A DNA stretch of 64,000 nt from Heloderma charlesbogerti (lineage: Eukaryota > Chordata > Lepidosauria > Squamata > Helodermatidae): contig JANEZZ010002248.1 in the NCBI GenBank assembly GCA_026122225.1, positions 372,001 to 436,000 of the forward strand, given 5' to 3'. The stretch's first letter is position 1, and the number at the start of each line of letters is the position of its first letter. Under the pieces are notes generated by a model. It was given only the letters and a program-made list of their open reading frames with translations, was not told the origin of the DNA and did not search any database. This document shows, in pieces, positions 32,933 to 42,866 of this stretch. A program made the translations under genes and the position numbers.

Positions 32933-33480
32933 CGAATCAACTTTCGTAAAAGATAAGTGACTTCCATACATCCCTACTATATCACAGCTTAATGAAGGCA
33001 TGCAAATGGCAGCTGCTGGCCACAGCAGCCCAGCAGCAGCTGGAAGACAAGCCGGAGCTGCTACCACTGCATTCGCCACCGCATCCGCCACCGCCGCATC
33101 CGCCGCCAGGTAGGTCTGTCCCAGGGGGGATTTCGGGGGGTGGCAGAGGGGAGGCCGTTCTGCCACGGACTCCAGGGGGCCAGATTCCAAAGAATCCGGC
33201 CTCACTGGAGTCCATGGCGGATTTCTCCAACATCCCTACATTTTTCCCAAACGGAGATCAACTGACATCCTAACCCTTAGAAACCCCTAGATGGCTGTTC
33301 CTTTGTAGTTCCTCTGAGTCTCAGGCAATTAGCATCTGTATGGTTGAATGGAATTAAAGCCTTGGAAATGGAATTAAAGGTTTGAATGGAATTAAAGCCT
33401 TGGAAAGCAGCCCTTTTGTGTGAGTGTTGACTCTGGCTATTGGAGGATTCAGTAGGCAGCAGGGTCATCCTGTCAAAGAG

Positions 33481-33887
33481 AAGCCTAAGGAAAAAACAAA
33501 CAAACCTGGCTGGAGAAGAGGCAAGAGAACAGGAAAAAGAAGGCAAGAAGCTAGGCAGATGTTGGACAGGGCCAGCCCAAGACCCCATGAAACCTCAGCA
33601 GGATGCCATTGACTCTTAGCTTGGCCATAGGAAAGGTAAACCACTGAGCTTAAAGCCAACCATCCTTAACAGTCACGCTGCTTACTCCAACTGCAGGGCA
33701 TGGGCCACCCTGGATCTCTGAGCAAAAGAGGCCCAACATTGCAGCTCTGTTAGATGGCCAAGCTCCCAAAGCTTTTGAGCAGCACAACTGAAATAGATGT
33801 TGCCTAAATGCAGCAATGGGTGTTTCAGAGGTGAAGCTCTGTCTAGGACAATGAGGCAGCAAGTTAGTGCAAACACAGAGAGAGCTT
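33481..33887. other. No recognisable gene
   Basis: Anonymous sequence following the solo LTR. Confidence 0.5.
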
Positions 33888-34140
33888 TTCTACACGAGGC
33901 ATTTATCGTGCACTCATCATTTCCAACCCACGGTTGTTTATGGGAACTTTAGACAGCGTCATGGTCCTCCAGTTTCACTTGTTTTTAAACTGCACTTTGG
34001 GGAAGGTTTTTTAGAGCAGGGAAAATGTGGTGTTATTTAAAGAAAGCAAAAGAAAACTAGTTCCATTTGTGCATTTGTGTTACTCTGCTATACCACAGTG
34101 CCACCTAGAGATTATATAGCAGAAAAGCAGGAAAGGAAAC
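33888..34140. mobile_element. F5 non-autonomous element, right end lost
   Basis: Begins GCTTTTCTACACGAGGC and contains CTATACCACAGTGCCACCTAG, equivalent to the middle of the 37.2 kb copy. No CCTCATGTAGAAAA end is found. Confidence 0.55.
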
Positions 34141-34699
34141 GTTCTTTGTGTAATGCTTGGATTCCAATTCTACAACAAAACTGAAAGTAGATACAGCAAA
34201 TTAAAAGCCTTGTATTGAAAAGCTAAAAGTGGGTTCTGGGCCAGAGTTGGCAGCGGAGATAGAAAGCAGCCAGGTGAACCCTGGGAGAATCCCAAACTCA
34301 TGCAATACAGTGTCTATGAGCATTGGGTCCCACAATCACCACTGAGAGTTTCGGCTCAAAGGTAGTTATAAGATACAGGCAAGGAGCACAAAGGAGACAA
34401 ACAACTTTAGACACACTCGGTCTGGGGTTAGACAAAAGATTCAATAGCTTGACTACCAGAGCGAATAGTTCTATGACTGAATTTGAGCCGGCTGATGAAG
34501 CATTACAAAGACATGATTCCAAGAGACAATTTAGGTGGCAGTTCCTGGAACAAAAGGGACTGAGAGAGAACCTGGTGATTCATTCACCTAACAGTCTATC
34601 TGGAGGTGAGAGTGTTGCAAGACTGGAAGATATTTCCTGCCAAAGCTTTAAACTGGTCAATTTTAGGTTACCTCATGGCCTGCCTGACTAGTGACTTAT
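34141..34699. other. No recognisable gene
   Basis: A 122-codon plus frame at 34323-34691 has no recognisable domain. It is followed immediately by a LINE tail, so it may be an untranslated or degraded LINE part. Confidence 0.35.
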
Positions 34700-34918
34700 T
34701 AGGAAGGCATCTGCATATATCATTTGATGGCATATGTTGGGCTGTTTAATACATCAGTTGAATTGTTTATAAAATGTTTATAAAATGTCACTGACATTTT
34801 AGTTGTTTTACAGGGTGGTTGTATTTTAGGGGAAATTGTTTTAGCTGTTATACATTTTGTACATTCTAATTTTGTTGTATGTTGCTTAAGTCTTTTTTTA
34901 AGGCAACTAAAAAAATCT
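34700..34918 (+). mobile_element. LINE 3' tail, L2-group-like
   Basis: AT-rich tail ending TTTTTTTAAGGCAACTAA, the same terminus as at 26.54 kb. No coding part remains. Confidence 0.5.
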
Positions 34919-36585
34919 AATCTCTCCACAATTAAACATATTAGGCAAGGTGGTAGCAGCTAGGTGATGCTTGCAAAAAAGGAGGACTGGGGGAGAAATG
35001 CCATCATGGCTGAGCCTCTCAGTAATGAATGGGATTCTATAAGAAATACCTATCAAGGTCAGAGCCAAAGAAGGGCTCTACAGATAAAATATGGTCAGTA
35101 CAGATAAATCTGCCTAGAGTCTATGCCTGGCTCTGCCTGTTCATATTGTCCAACTACTTAGTGATCATTCCTCATGTTTCAGCAAACAGATATCTACCAC
35201 ATCAAGAAAGAGCAACCTGACTTTTCATCCACCACTTTCAACTGCCATACAGTTAAACTGAAGTTTCTAAAGAATACAACTCATTTGTATTTTCTCTTCT
35301 GTTTGATTGAAGGATCAAAAAAGATAACCCAGGTGGTAGATAAATAAAGATTATGAAAACAATCAAGAGAACTCACCATTCACAACTTACCACACATTTT
35401 TCTGGCACTGGAATCTTGATTCATTTCACAATTCACACACATTTGGTAGGAATTATTTCAATGACTTTACTCCTTAATTTCAAATAATGGTTGGGTTCCT
35501 ACACAAGCATATGTTAGACATGACACAAATGTAACATTTGGTTCTCATTATACAAATGCCCTATTAATGTCTAATTAGTGTTGATATTTTTAAAAGTTAT
35601 TTAGCAAAAAAGAAGCAGACTTTTAAAATGTGGTGGCAGCCAGAAAGTTAAGCTGGCATTACAGAAACATAAACACTCTTGGCCTATGATTAACCTCACA
35701 ACCAACTGAGTGCAAAAATTGACCACTCAGCTTACATGTTGAAATTAAGCACACACAAAAAGAAGACAGAGAAATGTGTTCATAGCCACTATTCCTAGTT
35801 TTATTGGCCATGACTGAAATTTAAGACCTATTTCAGACTCATTTGTCCCCCACAAAATATGTTTTTCATTTCATGATAATGTGTGTGTGTGTGTTTTTCT
35901 CCTCAGATCAGATGTTTGATTTTTCCAACATGCCAGCTACCAGACACAAATGAGTCAATACCACAAAGTGCACCAATATTAAACTTTCATATTTTTGAAT
36001 TCATGCTTCTATTTTTACTTGTGGTTTAAAAGCTGCAGGCCTTTTTTCTTTTTCTGCTACCTGCCAGAAATGTACAGACAATAATATTCAACAGCTCTTA
36101 AACACCTGCAGCCTTACCAAACTGAATTGAGAAATATCAAGCAATGCTGGTGATGTTATGTCTAGTCCATTAATATAAATGCCTCTTTACATTGGCCTAA
36201 TTACTTTTGACCAGAAACATATTATTCTTTATTGCTTATACTGCCAGCAGCACTGCATTATGGGAGGGGACTCCTGGAGCACTAGGCTCCCTGCAGTGAA
36301 AGACGGTAGAAGTTCTACCTGTCCCTAGTTTTACCCTGCACATCAAGGGTTCAGGATAAAATAGTCCTGACACTGACCTCTCAAAGACCCAGCAGCTGAA
36401 ACAGCCTTAACAAGATATTAACACAGCAACATGCTCCATAAACTATTACCAGCTGCAGGGGGAAAAAGAAGAAAAATGACAGAAAGAGAGAGAGCAAAAG
36501 AAAGTGGGAGGACGGTAAAGGCCGTTTCACAGAAGATACACGGGAGTCACTAGCCAATTTGAAAGTGAGATGCCACAGCACACTT
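34919..36585. other. No recognisable gene or repeat
   Basis: AT-rich anonymous DNA with a short (GT)n at 35880-35894. Low repeat content. Confidence 0.45.
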
Positions 36586-36674
36586 TTGCAGCCTGATCCT
36601 ATGGATGTTTGCTCAGAAGTACGTCCCTCTAAGCTAACTGGAGCTTGCTCCCAAGGGTCCATAGTCCTGCAGCC
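36586..36674. mobile_element. F2 hairpin MITE
   Basis: Ends TGCAGCCTGATCCTATGG and ATAGTCCTGCAGCC. Opposed GCTCAGAAGTACGTCCCTC and GGAGCTTGCTCCCAAG are the decayed arms. Confidence 0.55.
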
Positions 36675-37181
36675 TTCTTTCTCAGGTTTTAGGTATTAGT
36701 CTGAGGAACATTCTAACGGGCCCAGATTTGCAAGTGAAAATCAAGTACCAAAACTTAGTAACTTCCATGTATGTTGCTTTCCGTTCTTGCCTGATTACAC
36801 CACACACAGTTATTTCATAAAGATTATCACAGTGCTGTGAACAACATGAAGGTCATTTTAAGCCCTCGGGACCTGATCAAGAGATCCTTGCCTGCAGCAG
36901 CAGTGTGTCAGACACAAGGATCTATCCACCAAAGAGGCAGTTGATGCTGTCAGTTCTGAGAGTGTTGGTCACCTATTGGACTGGAATGAGTTCCTGAGTC
37001 CCTCCCAATAACTGCTAAGTACTATCAGGATGCAGAGCAGCAGCTGGCATCTGTTCAGTTGGGGTAGGGGGTGCTCAGCTCTGATCCTGCAGGAGGGATG
37101 TGCTATGGGCTCCAGGGCTTGAACTTGAAATTTCATGTTGTGAGGTAGGGACCTAGTCTACTGAATTACCTGGGGCTGTAA
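36675..37181. other. No recognisable gene
   Basis: Anonymous. Confidence 0.45.
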
Positions 37182-37530
37182 CCTTTTCTACACGAGGCCT
37201 TCATTGTGCACTTGTGATCCCTCACTTATGGTGGTTTGCAGGTCCTGTACCCAACATCATCATCATCCAGGGCCTCTCCTGTGCTTTGCAACCATTTTAG
37301 CAGGTTTTTTTCTAACAAGGAAAGTCTGGTATTATTTGTGAATGGCAGGATAGAAAGCCTACTGCACTTGCACAATTCTGTTATACCACCTAGTGCTTGT
37401 GAAATGGAATATAAGGAAAGTTGGGGGGGCAGGAAAAAAAACTTGTAAAGAAGCCAATCTTAATCCTGCAAAGAATCTGGAAACAAAAGCCTCGAGAAAG
37501 TGGCAGGTTAAATGCCTCATGTAGAAAAAC
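37182..37530. mobile_element. F5 non-autonomous DNA element, both ends present
   Basis: Inverted ends TTTTCTACACGAGG and CCTCATGTAGAAAA. Length about 350 bp. The middle contains CACTTGCACAATTCTG, ATACCACCTAGTGCTTGTG and GCAAAGAATCTGGAAACA. No target duplication could be assigned, so the superfamily is open. Confidence 0.7.
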
Positions 37531-38236
37531 CCTATGTCTACTTGGTCCTCAGAGCTCTCTTTTATGAACAGAACAGAAGAGTGAGTGCAACAACTTGTGA
37601 CTGGCAGGCAGCCTGAAGTCTCAGTGTTGGCCAGGCCTGGTATAAGTACATAGATCCTGGCCAACTGGCATCTGCCCAGCTATAAGAGCAGTACCTTTTG
37701 CCCACTGCACTTCAGACACCAACTCCAGCATCAGAAACATATCTCTGGAATCTTGACTTGGAAGAATCAAGGGTCTGAGCTGGAGAGAATCTGGGGTCTG
37801 GATTCAGATTTTGCTGTCCACACCCTCAGCCTAGCCCTCGGGTGGCCACTTACACATCACCGGAAAAGAGGACATGGAGAGAAATGCATAACTTCTGCAC
37901 GTGCTACTCTATATGTGTAGATGCACATTTAGAAATAATGACTAGAATGTTATTAGAAATGCATCTCACCGCAGTGAGGAGGGCTGTGTCCAGGTGACTT
38001 GTGTGCCAGTTCAGTCTGCTATCAGGATGCTTAAAACTGATAGGCAATTTCATGACTGCTGTTCTCTTTTCTTACGGCTTTTTAACATTGCTCTGGACTT
38101 GCACAAGTCAGACGGAGGACTGCCCTCTGAAAGCCCTTCAGACTGAGGACTGCCCTCTATAAATTATAGCATGCAACCACCCTACCTTGCCATGACATAC
38201 TGTATGCGCTGTACATGACAAATTGCATGCCCCGAT
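37531..38236. other. No recognisable gene
   Basis: CCCTCTGAAAGCCCTTCAGA near 38.12 kb is part of a small local duplication (GGACTGCCCTCT twice). Nothing else recognised. Confidence 0.45.
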
Positions 38237-38240
38237 GCCG

Positions 38241-38410
38241 TGGAGGCTGGTGGCTCCAATGTCAGCGGGGCAGAAGATCCTCTCTGGGCTTCAGTCAGAA
38301 CTCTAGAGGAGCTATCCAAGGAGCTCTGCACCTTGGATAGCTCCTTCAGAGTTCTGCCTGAAACCCGCAGCAGATTATCCACCCTGCTGATGTCGGAACC
38401 GCCAGCCACT
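38241..38410. mobile_element. F3 hAT-like long-arm hairpin
   Basis: Ends TGGAGGCTGGTGGCTCC and GGAACCGCCAGCCA. Arms include AGGAGCTATCCAAGG and CCTTGGATAGCTCCT around a short loop AGCTCTGCA. The target duplication is not clear. Confidence 0.8.
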
Positions 38411-38944
38411 ACTGCCTGAATGTCAGAGGGGAGAATGTTATTTACCTGGCACATATTCAGATGTGATCACTCTTGCAGGACCATTGCAGCCTGCTTTTAA
38501 CTATTGGCGACTAGCTGCCAGCTGAGGAAAGCAGCAATCGAGGAAAACTCCAGTTACTGTCCATTTGGGTTTTAAATTTACTCCCGCTTAAAGCAAAGTA
38601 GGAACAGCATATTTCCCTCCCACATTGGCACCACTGAAATGAATGGGACTTGCAGTGTCCATTCCTTTCAGTGGAACTGGCACAGATCCTCTCACTGGAT
38701 TAATCTGTTTTCAGCATGCATGGATTACATTAATTTATAGGGCTGTTTACATCAGAAGCTCTTCATTTTATGCCAGCTGGCCTGAACAGAAACAATTTTG
38801 AACAACAGTCCCTAGATCCTTGTGTTAGGGGCCTAAAGGGCACAGGCTATGACCTCCTTTATGCACCATCACAACCATCTCTAAAATAACAGCATCACAC
38901 TCTTTAGCATCCATGTGCCAATATCAAAGAAGTGCACATAGAAA

Positions 38945-39324
38945 GAAGGATGTTGGGGGAATCCGCAACGGAATCAAATGAGTTTGGGTTTTTATGAATC
39001 CGACCCACGGATTCCACAGCAGACCAGCTTTTCACCAGTTGGGCACCTTCTGCAGACTTGCAGACCATTTTTCTAACTTTCTGGAATTTTGCACAAATTT
39101 AGAAAAATATGCCAATTAAAAACAAAAAAAGCTGAAAATGTGCATTTCCCTCATAGGCTAAAACATGAAAATGTGTAGGGGGGGATTTGCACATTTTTGC
39201 AAGTGCAAATTCAGAAACTCGAAAACAATCTGATTCTGTCGATGAGCAGAGGACGGAATGAAAGGCGCCTGTTCTGTCCGCGAAACACAGACAGAACAGA
39301 TTTTACACGGTCTGTACACCCCTA
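38945..39324. mobile_element. hAT-like non-autonomous element
   Basis: An exact 8-bp duplication CATAGAAA (38937-38944, 39325-39332). Ends GAAGGATGTTGGGGG and GTACACCCCTA. Shares CAAATGAGTTTGG and TATGAATCC with the 49.0 kb element, so the two form a family. No transposase. Confidence 0.85.
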
Positions 39325-39554
39325 CATAGAAAGATGTTCTCTATGGTGACTTCCTCCCTCCCAATCTCATCCTCTTGAGGTTCACTAAAGCTTGAGTGCC
39401 TTCAGAGGCAATGCCAGAATTTTCCTATTTGGGATAGCACTTAATGGCCAGGAGCTAAGCTGATGTTCAATGCTTTCACACCCAAAGCAAAAATTATATG
39501 CCCTACTTCAGACTCATTCATATATGCTCATTCTTAATAATACACAGATATACA

Positions 39555-39755
39555 TGGGAACATAGGAGGCTATCTTATACTGAGTCAGACCAGTGATCCA
39601 ACTGGACCCAATATTGTCGACATTGACGGGCAGCAGTTCTCCAGGAGTTCAGGTAGGAATATTTCCAGCCCTACCTGGAGATGCCAGGGATCAAACCTGG
39701 GACCTTCTGCATGCAAAGCAGGTGCTCTACCACCGAGCCATGGCCCTTCCCCACT
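39555..39755 (-). mobile_element. tRNA-derived SINE with CR1-like 3' end
   Basis: Minus-strand copy of the SINE also seen at 22.7 kb: A box CTCGGTGGTAGAGCAC, B box GGTTTGATCCC, terminus CTCCTATGTTCCC. Confidence 0.85.
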
Positions 39756-40121
39756 ATATAGGCATAGGAACTTTGGGTTTACTGGGAGCTATCTTCTCAT
39801 CAGTAGGTGGATGGTGTCCTGGTGTGGGTTACTCCTCCTCCCACCTGCATTTGCAGCCAGGGCACTCATGCAAATTAGACGCTTCATCTCCATAACACTA
39901 TCCAACTCAGATTGCAGAGCTGTCATGCCATGTCCACAAAAGGTGCAATCCTCCCCACATTACATTATGGGGCAGACTATGGACATGCTCTGGCCCAGGC
40001 AACAGCCCAGTTCTTTCCTGTCAGAAACAGAAAATGCCAACTTCACCTCCCACCTAACTTAGCTAAACCAGAGGGGGGTAAGGGGGGAAATCTGAGTTGC
40101 TTTGCTCACAGAAGACACTAA

Positions 40122-40220
40122 AGCTGCAGTCCTATGCATGTTTAGACAGAAAAAAGTCCTACAAGTCCCAGCATGCCCCAGCGAGGACTTATTTCTGTCT
40201 AAACATGCATAGGATTACAC
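40122..40220. mobile_element. Hairpin MITE F1
   Basis: TAA precedes AGCTGCAGTCCTATGC. The arms TGTTTAGACAGAAAAAAGTCC and complement remain, while the right inner arm is shortened. The terminus GGATTACAC runs into a CA microsatellite. Confidence 0.75.
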
Positions 40221-40221
40221 A

Positions 40222-40332
40222 TTCGCGCACGCACGCACACGCACACACACACACACATATAATATATATATATATATACATACACACACACACACATACA
40301 CACACACACACATACACACACACACATACACT
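40222..40332. repeat. Compound (CG/CA)n-(TA)n-(CA)n microsatellite
   Basis: Alternating CG/CA, then about seven AT units, then long CA with ATAC interruptions. It begins exactly at the end of an F1 hairpin. Confidence 0.9.
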
Positions 40333-40368
40333 GAGGCAAGTCTCCCTTTTAGACTTGTCACCACAGAG

Positions 40369-40413
40369 GATTGATTGATTGATTGATTGATTTGATTTGA
40401 TTTGATTGATTTG
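40369..40413. repeat. (GATT)n / (GATTT)n tract
   Basis: Tandem GATT and GATTT units. Followed by TTTGTTTCTACCCTGCC, suggesting it seeded from a LINE or SINE tail. Confidence 0.8.
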
Positions 40414-42219
40414 TTTCTACCCTGCCTTTCTACCAAGAAATTAAGTTTGGAGTAGGCAAGGGCAAGGCCAGGAATGGAAGGCAGAGTTCCTTCTCCATCC
40501 ATGTGACAGGGATAAAGACTGGAATTCACTGAAGCCCCACCTGCCAGAACTAGTGCAAAGACAGACTCACAGCGGGATACTGTCTTCCGCTGATGAAACA
40601 TGGAGGTAGCCCCGTCAAGGGGTCATATAAATGTAACATTTTCAGAGTGAAGGTAAATTGCTTCAGTTGAGTTGAATGAACTTTGCTATAGGTTAAAATA
40701 CAAGGAGATGCTGGGTTTTCCCTGTTTAGCCAAATCCATGCTGAAAATCTGCAGCACATTCGGTCAAAGTGCTCAGTGAATCAGAAAAATGTACATGAGG
40801 ATTGTTTGTAGGTAGCCATCATACCTGTCTTCAGCCCAAACTCTGCTGCCCAAAATAACTTTTGGGAGCTGCTTCAAAGTAAGGTTGGCCATTTTAGCAA
40901 TATAGTTTGCGTCTTGGACAGAGAAATTTGATGCTTATCTAAGAGTGCTCCTTTTTCAGGCAGGTGGTGGCACTCTCTGCTGTTTTCTGTGCCCAGTCAG
41001 GCTCCTGCTGGCAGGGCGAGAGGGATGAGTATGTTCACCACTTTTCTTCCTGTGTTTTATTTTAACCAATTTCTCTCTCATATGATGTTGGACCAGCTGG
41101 TTGGATGTTGGATCAGGCTGGTCCACATTTCCCCTCTCATTGCAGTCATGACGGAGGATTGGGAGGGCTTCAGATATTGCCTATCCAAAGCCTTTCCCAC
41201 TCTGCCTGCCATGCTCTCAATCTACCCGTCCTGTCCCCATCCCCCCAACACTGGGGCTCCAATGTCAGAGTGGGAAGGGCTACAGAAAGATCTGCAGGGG
41301 CAGGTAGGCTGAAGCTCTGTCACCAACCTCAGAGGGGGAGATCCAGTCTTTCCTATGTTCCCTGGGATGGGCCTTTGTAAAGATTCCAGCCTAAATATCT
41401 TTTAAAGTATTGAATTGGTATTTGTTGTTTTCTTACTTATATTTGTTGACAATCTTGCTCCCAGAACCCACATGGAAGGGGTGAGTCATAAATCTGAAAA
41501 ACTAATACAGGATCTGCTCTTACAGCTGGGTACTTTCCACTGTATTCATGCAGCTTGCCTGCCGAACTGCAAGCTAAGTGTTAAAAACAGAGCGGAGTTT
41601 GCCAGAGTGGAAATGTACACGTACCTAGAGGCTTGCAAAACTACTAAGCTGCACATATAGTATCATCTCCAAATCCACTCTATTACAGAATTCAGTTGCA
41701 AAGTAATTATTTATTAATCAGACAGTTTCCAATCATCTCATAGGTTGGGGTGAGAATGGGGATTTAAATTCTTCCGTATAGTGAAAAGACTTTAGAAGAA
41801 AGGGTGGATTCAATTAATAATGCGCAATATTTATACACCCATCTTGGTTGATAACAATGCCCAAAACTTAAGCATCAAATATTGTACAGGTACTGCTGGA
41901 CTGCAGTCAAATTAATGAGGCTGAACCTGACCAATAAAAATGTGAAAACCAGGACAATGGGAGACAGAATATAAGGGAGAGGAGAGGAGAACAGAAAATG
42001 CTACTAAAATAAAGCCTGAATATGGAGAAGATGCAAAGTTGGTTTGGGAAAGGTAAGAAAATAAAGAAATAATAGGTTTCTGGAGATAGTTATGTGAGTC
42101 ATAGAGAAAACTGGTGCAGAGGAGCGGGGTGGGGGGAGAGAAAGATTACCAGTGTGGGAAGAAATAAATTAGCAACAACACAACTGAAATGAAGAAATAA
42201 AGCTCATGTCATTCTGCAT
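40414..42219. other. No recognisable gene or repeat
   Basis: Anonymous; the longest frame has 107 codons with no family match. Purine-rich stretch near 42.0-42.15 kb. Confidence 0.45.
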
Positions 42220-42222
42220 TAA

Positions 42223-42313
42223 CAGTGCAATCTTAGACATATCTACTTAGAAGTAAGCTCCATTAAATTCAATGGGGTTTACCTCCAAGTAAGTGAGTAT
42301 AGGATTACAGTTT
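42223..42313. mobile_element. F2 hairpin MITE with TAA flanks
   Basis: TAA on both sides (42220-42222, 42314-42316). Arms contain ACTTAGAAGTAAGCTCC and TTTACCTCCAAGTAAGT around ATTAAATTCAAT. The same 3-bp flank as F1 suggests the same transposase type. Confidence 0.75.
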
Positions 42314-42359
42314 TAATAAGGGACAAGTACGTAAAGGAGGATAACAACAATAAAAAGCC

Positions 42360-42600
42360 ATCTTCCGATGGTATACCGACATATCTCTGGTTGTACTGAT
42401 CCATTTAGTTTTCACGGCAAGAATACTGGGGTGGGTTGCCGGTACCTTCCCCAGGGATCGTATTTAGTCTGACCTCTCTGCCATGACCTTCCCGTCTTGG
42501 GTGTCCCTTCACGGTTTAGCTCATGGCGTCATTGAGGTGCTCAAGCTCCAGCACCACGACAAGGTAAGGATCTCCTTTCCTGGAGATTGTGATGGGTTAA
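42360..42600 (-). mobile_element. BovB 5'-region fragment, reversed
   Basis: GGCAAGAATACTGGGGTGGG is the complement of the BovB text also present at 28.58 kb (CCCACTCCAGTATTCCTGCC). ACGACAAGGTAAGGATC fits the complement of its 5' CACTGCCTTG region. Confidence 0.65.
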
Positions 42601-42770
42601 TAATGACCAAATAGCAATGTAGTGGTTTTTTTTTTAAAAGAATTCAATATCAAGAGTTATGGAGTACTCGGATTAAAATGCAAAGTAAAAAATAGAAATG
42701 GTAAATGAAGATTTAAGATTATGTTGTTGCACACTTCTCCTCCATTTCAGATAAATTCCCAATAGACTAA

Positions 42771-42866
42771 GGTTGCAATCCCAAGCACACCTACTTGAGA
42801 ACAAGCTCCATTGAATTAAACAAGACTTACTTCCAAATAAATAAATATGCCTAGCCTTGCACTGCG
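42771..42866. mobile_element. F2 hairpin MITE
   Basis: TAA precedes GGTTGCAATCCCAAGC. Arms CTACTTGAGAACAAGCTCC and GACTTACTTCCAAATA, the end decayed (CCTTGCACTGC). Confidence 0.6.

Larger units (their letters stand above)
32087..32976 (+). mobile_element. hAT-like foldback, subfamily alpha, nested copy
   Basis: Left end TAGGGATATCAGAG, right end TTCCATACATCCCTA. The left flank is CTATCACG; the right flank CTATATCACAG fits the same octamer with a 2-base AT insertion and one CpG change. Length 890 bp, against 876 bp for the 29.1 kb copy, same orientation relative to the window and same module order. It contains a perfect palindrome at 32479-32561 and A-end subrepeats at 32.77-32.93 kb. Confidence 0.8.
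31674..33238 (+). mobile_element. hAT-like foldback, subfamily beta, outer copy
   Basis: Eight-base flanks CGTTTTTC / CATTTTTC differ by one CpG-type change. Ends are TAGGGGTGTATGAAACCC and TTTCTCCAACATCCCTA. Ends and adjacent text (CTCACTGGAGTCCATGG) match the 8.2 kb element, but the core is different: two 80-bp palindromes at 31838-31917 and 31933-32012, then a GATAGGCTACGTAAGTATTT module. A nested alpha copy sits in that last module. It encodes no transposase. Confidence 0.85.
31327..33475 (+). mobile_element. Solo LTR split by nested foldback elements
   Basis: An exact 5-bp duplication AAGAG (31322-31326, 33476-33480) encloses TGTCAGGGTTG... at the start and ...CATCCTGTCA at the end. Removing the inserted element leaves about 576 bp, close to the 550 bp LTR at 60.4 kb. 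Right-hand remnant repeats GGAATTAAAG three times. No internal retroviral or Gypsy genes are present, consistent with LTR-LTR recombination. ERV versus Gypsy class cannot be told from an LTR alone. Confidence 0.8.
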
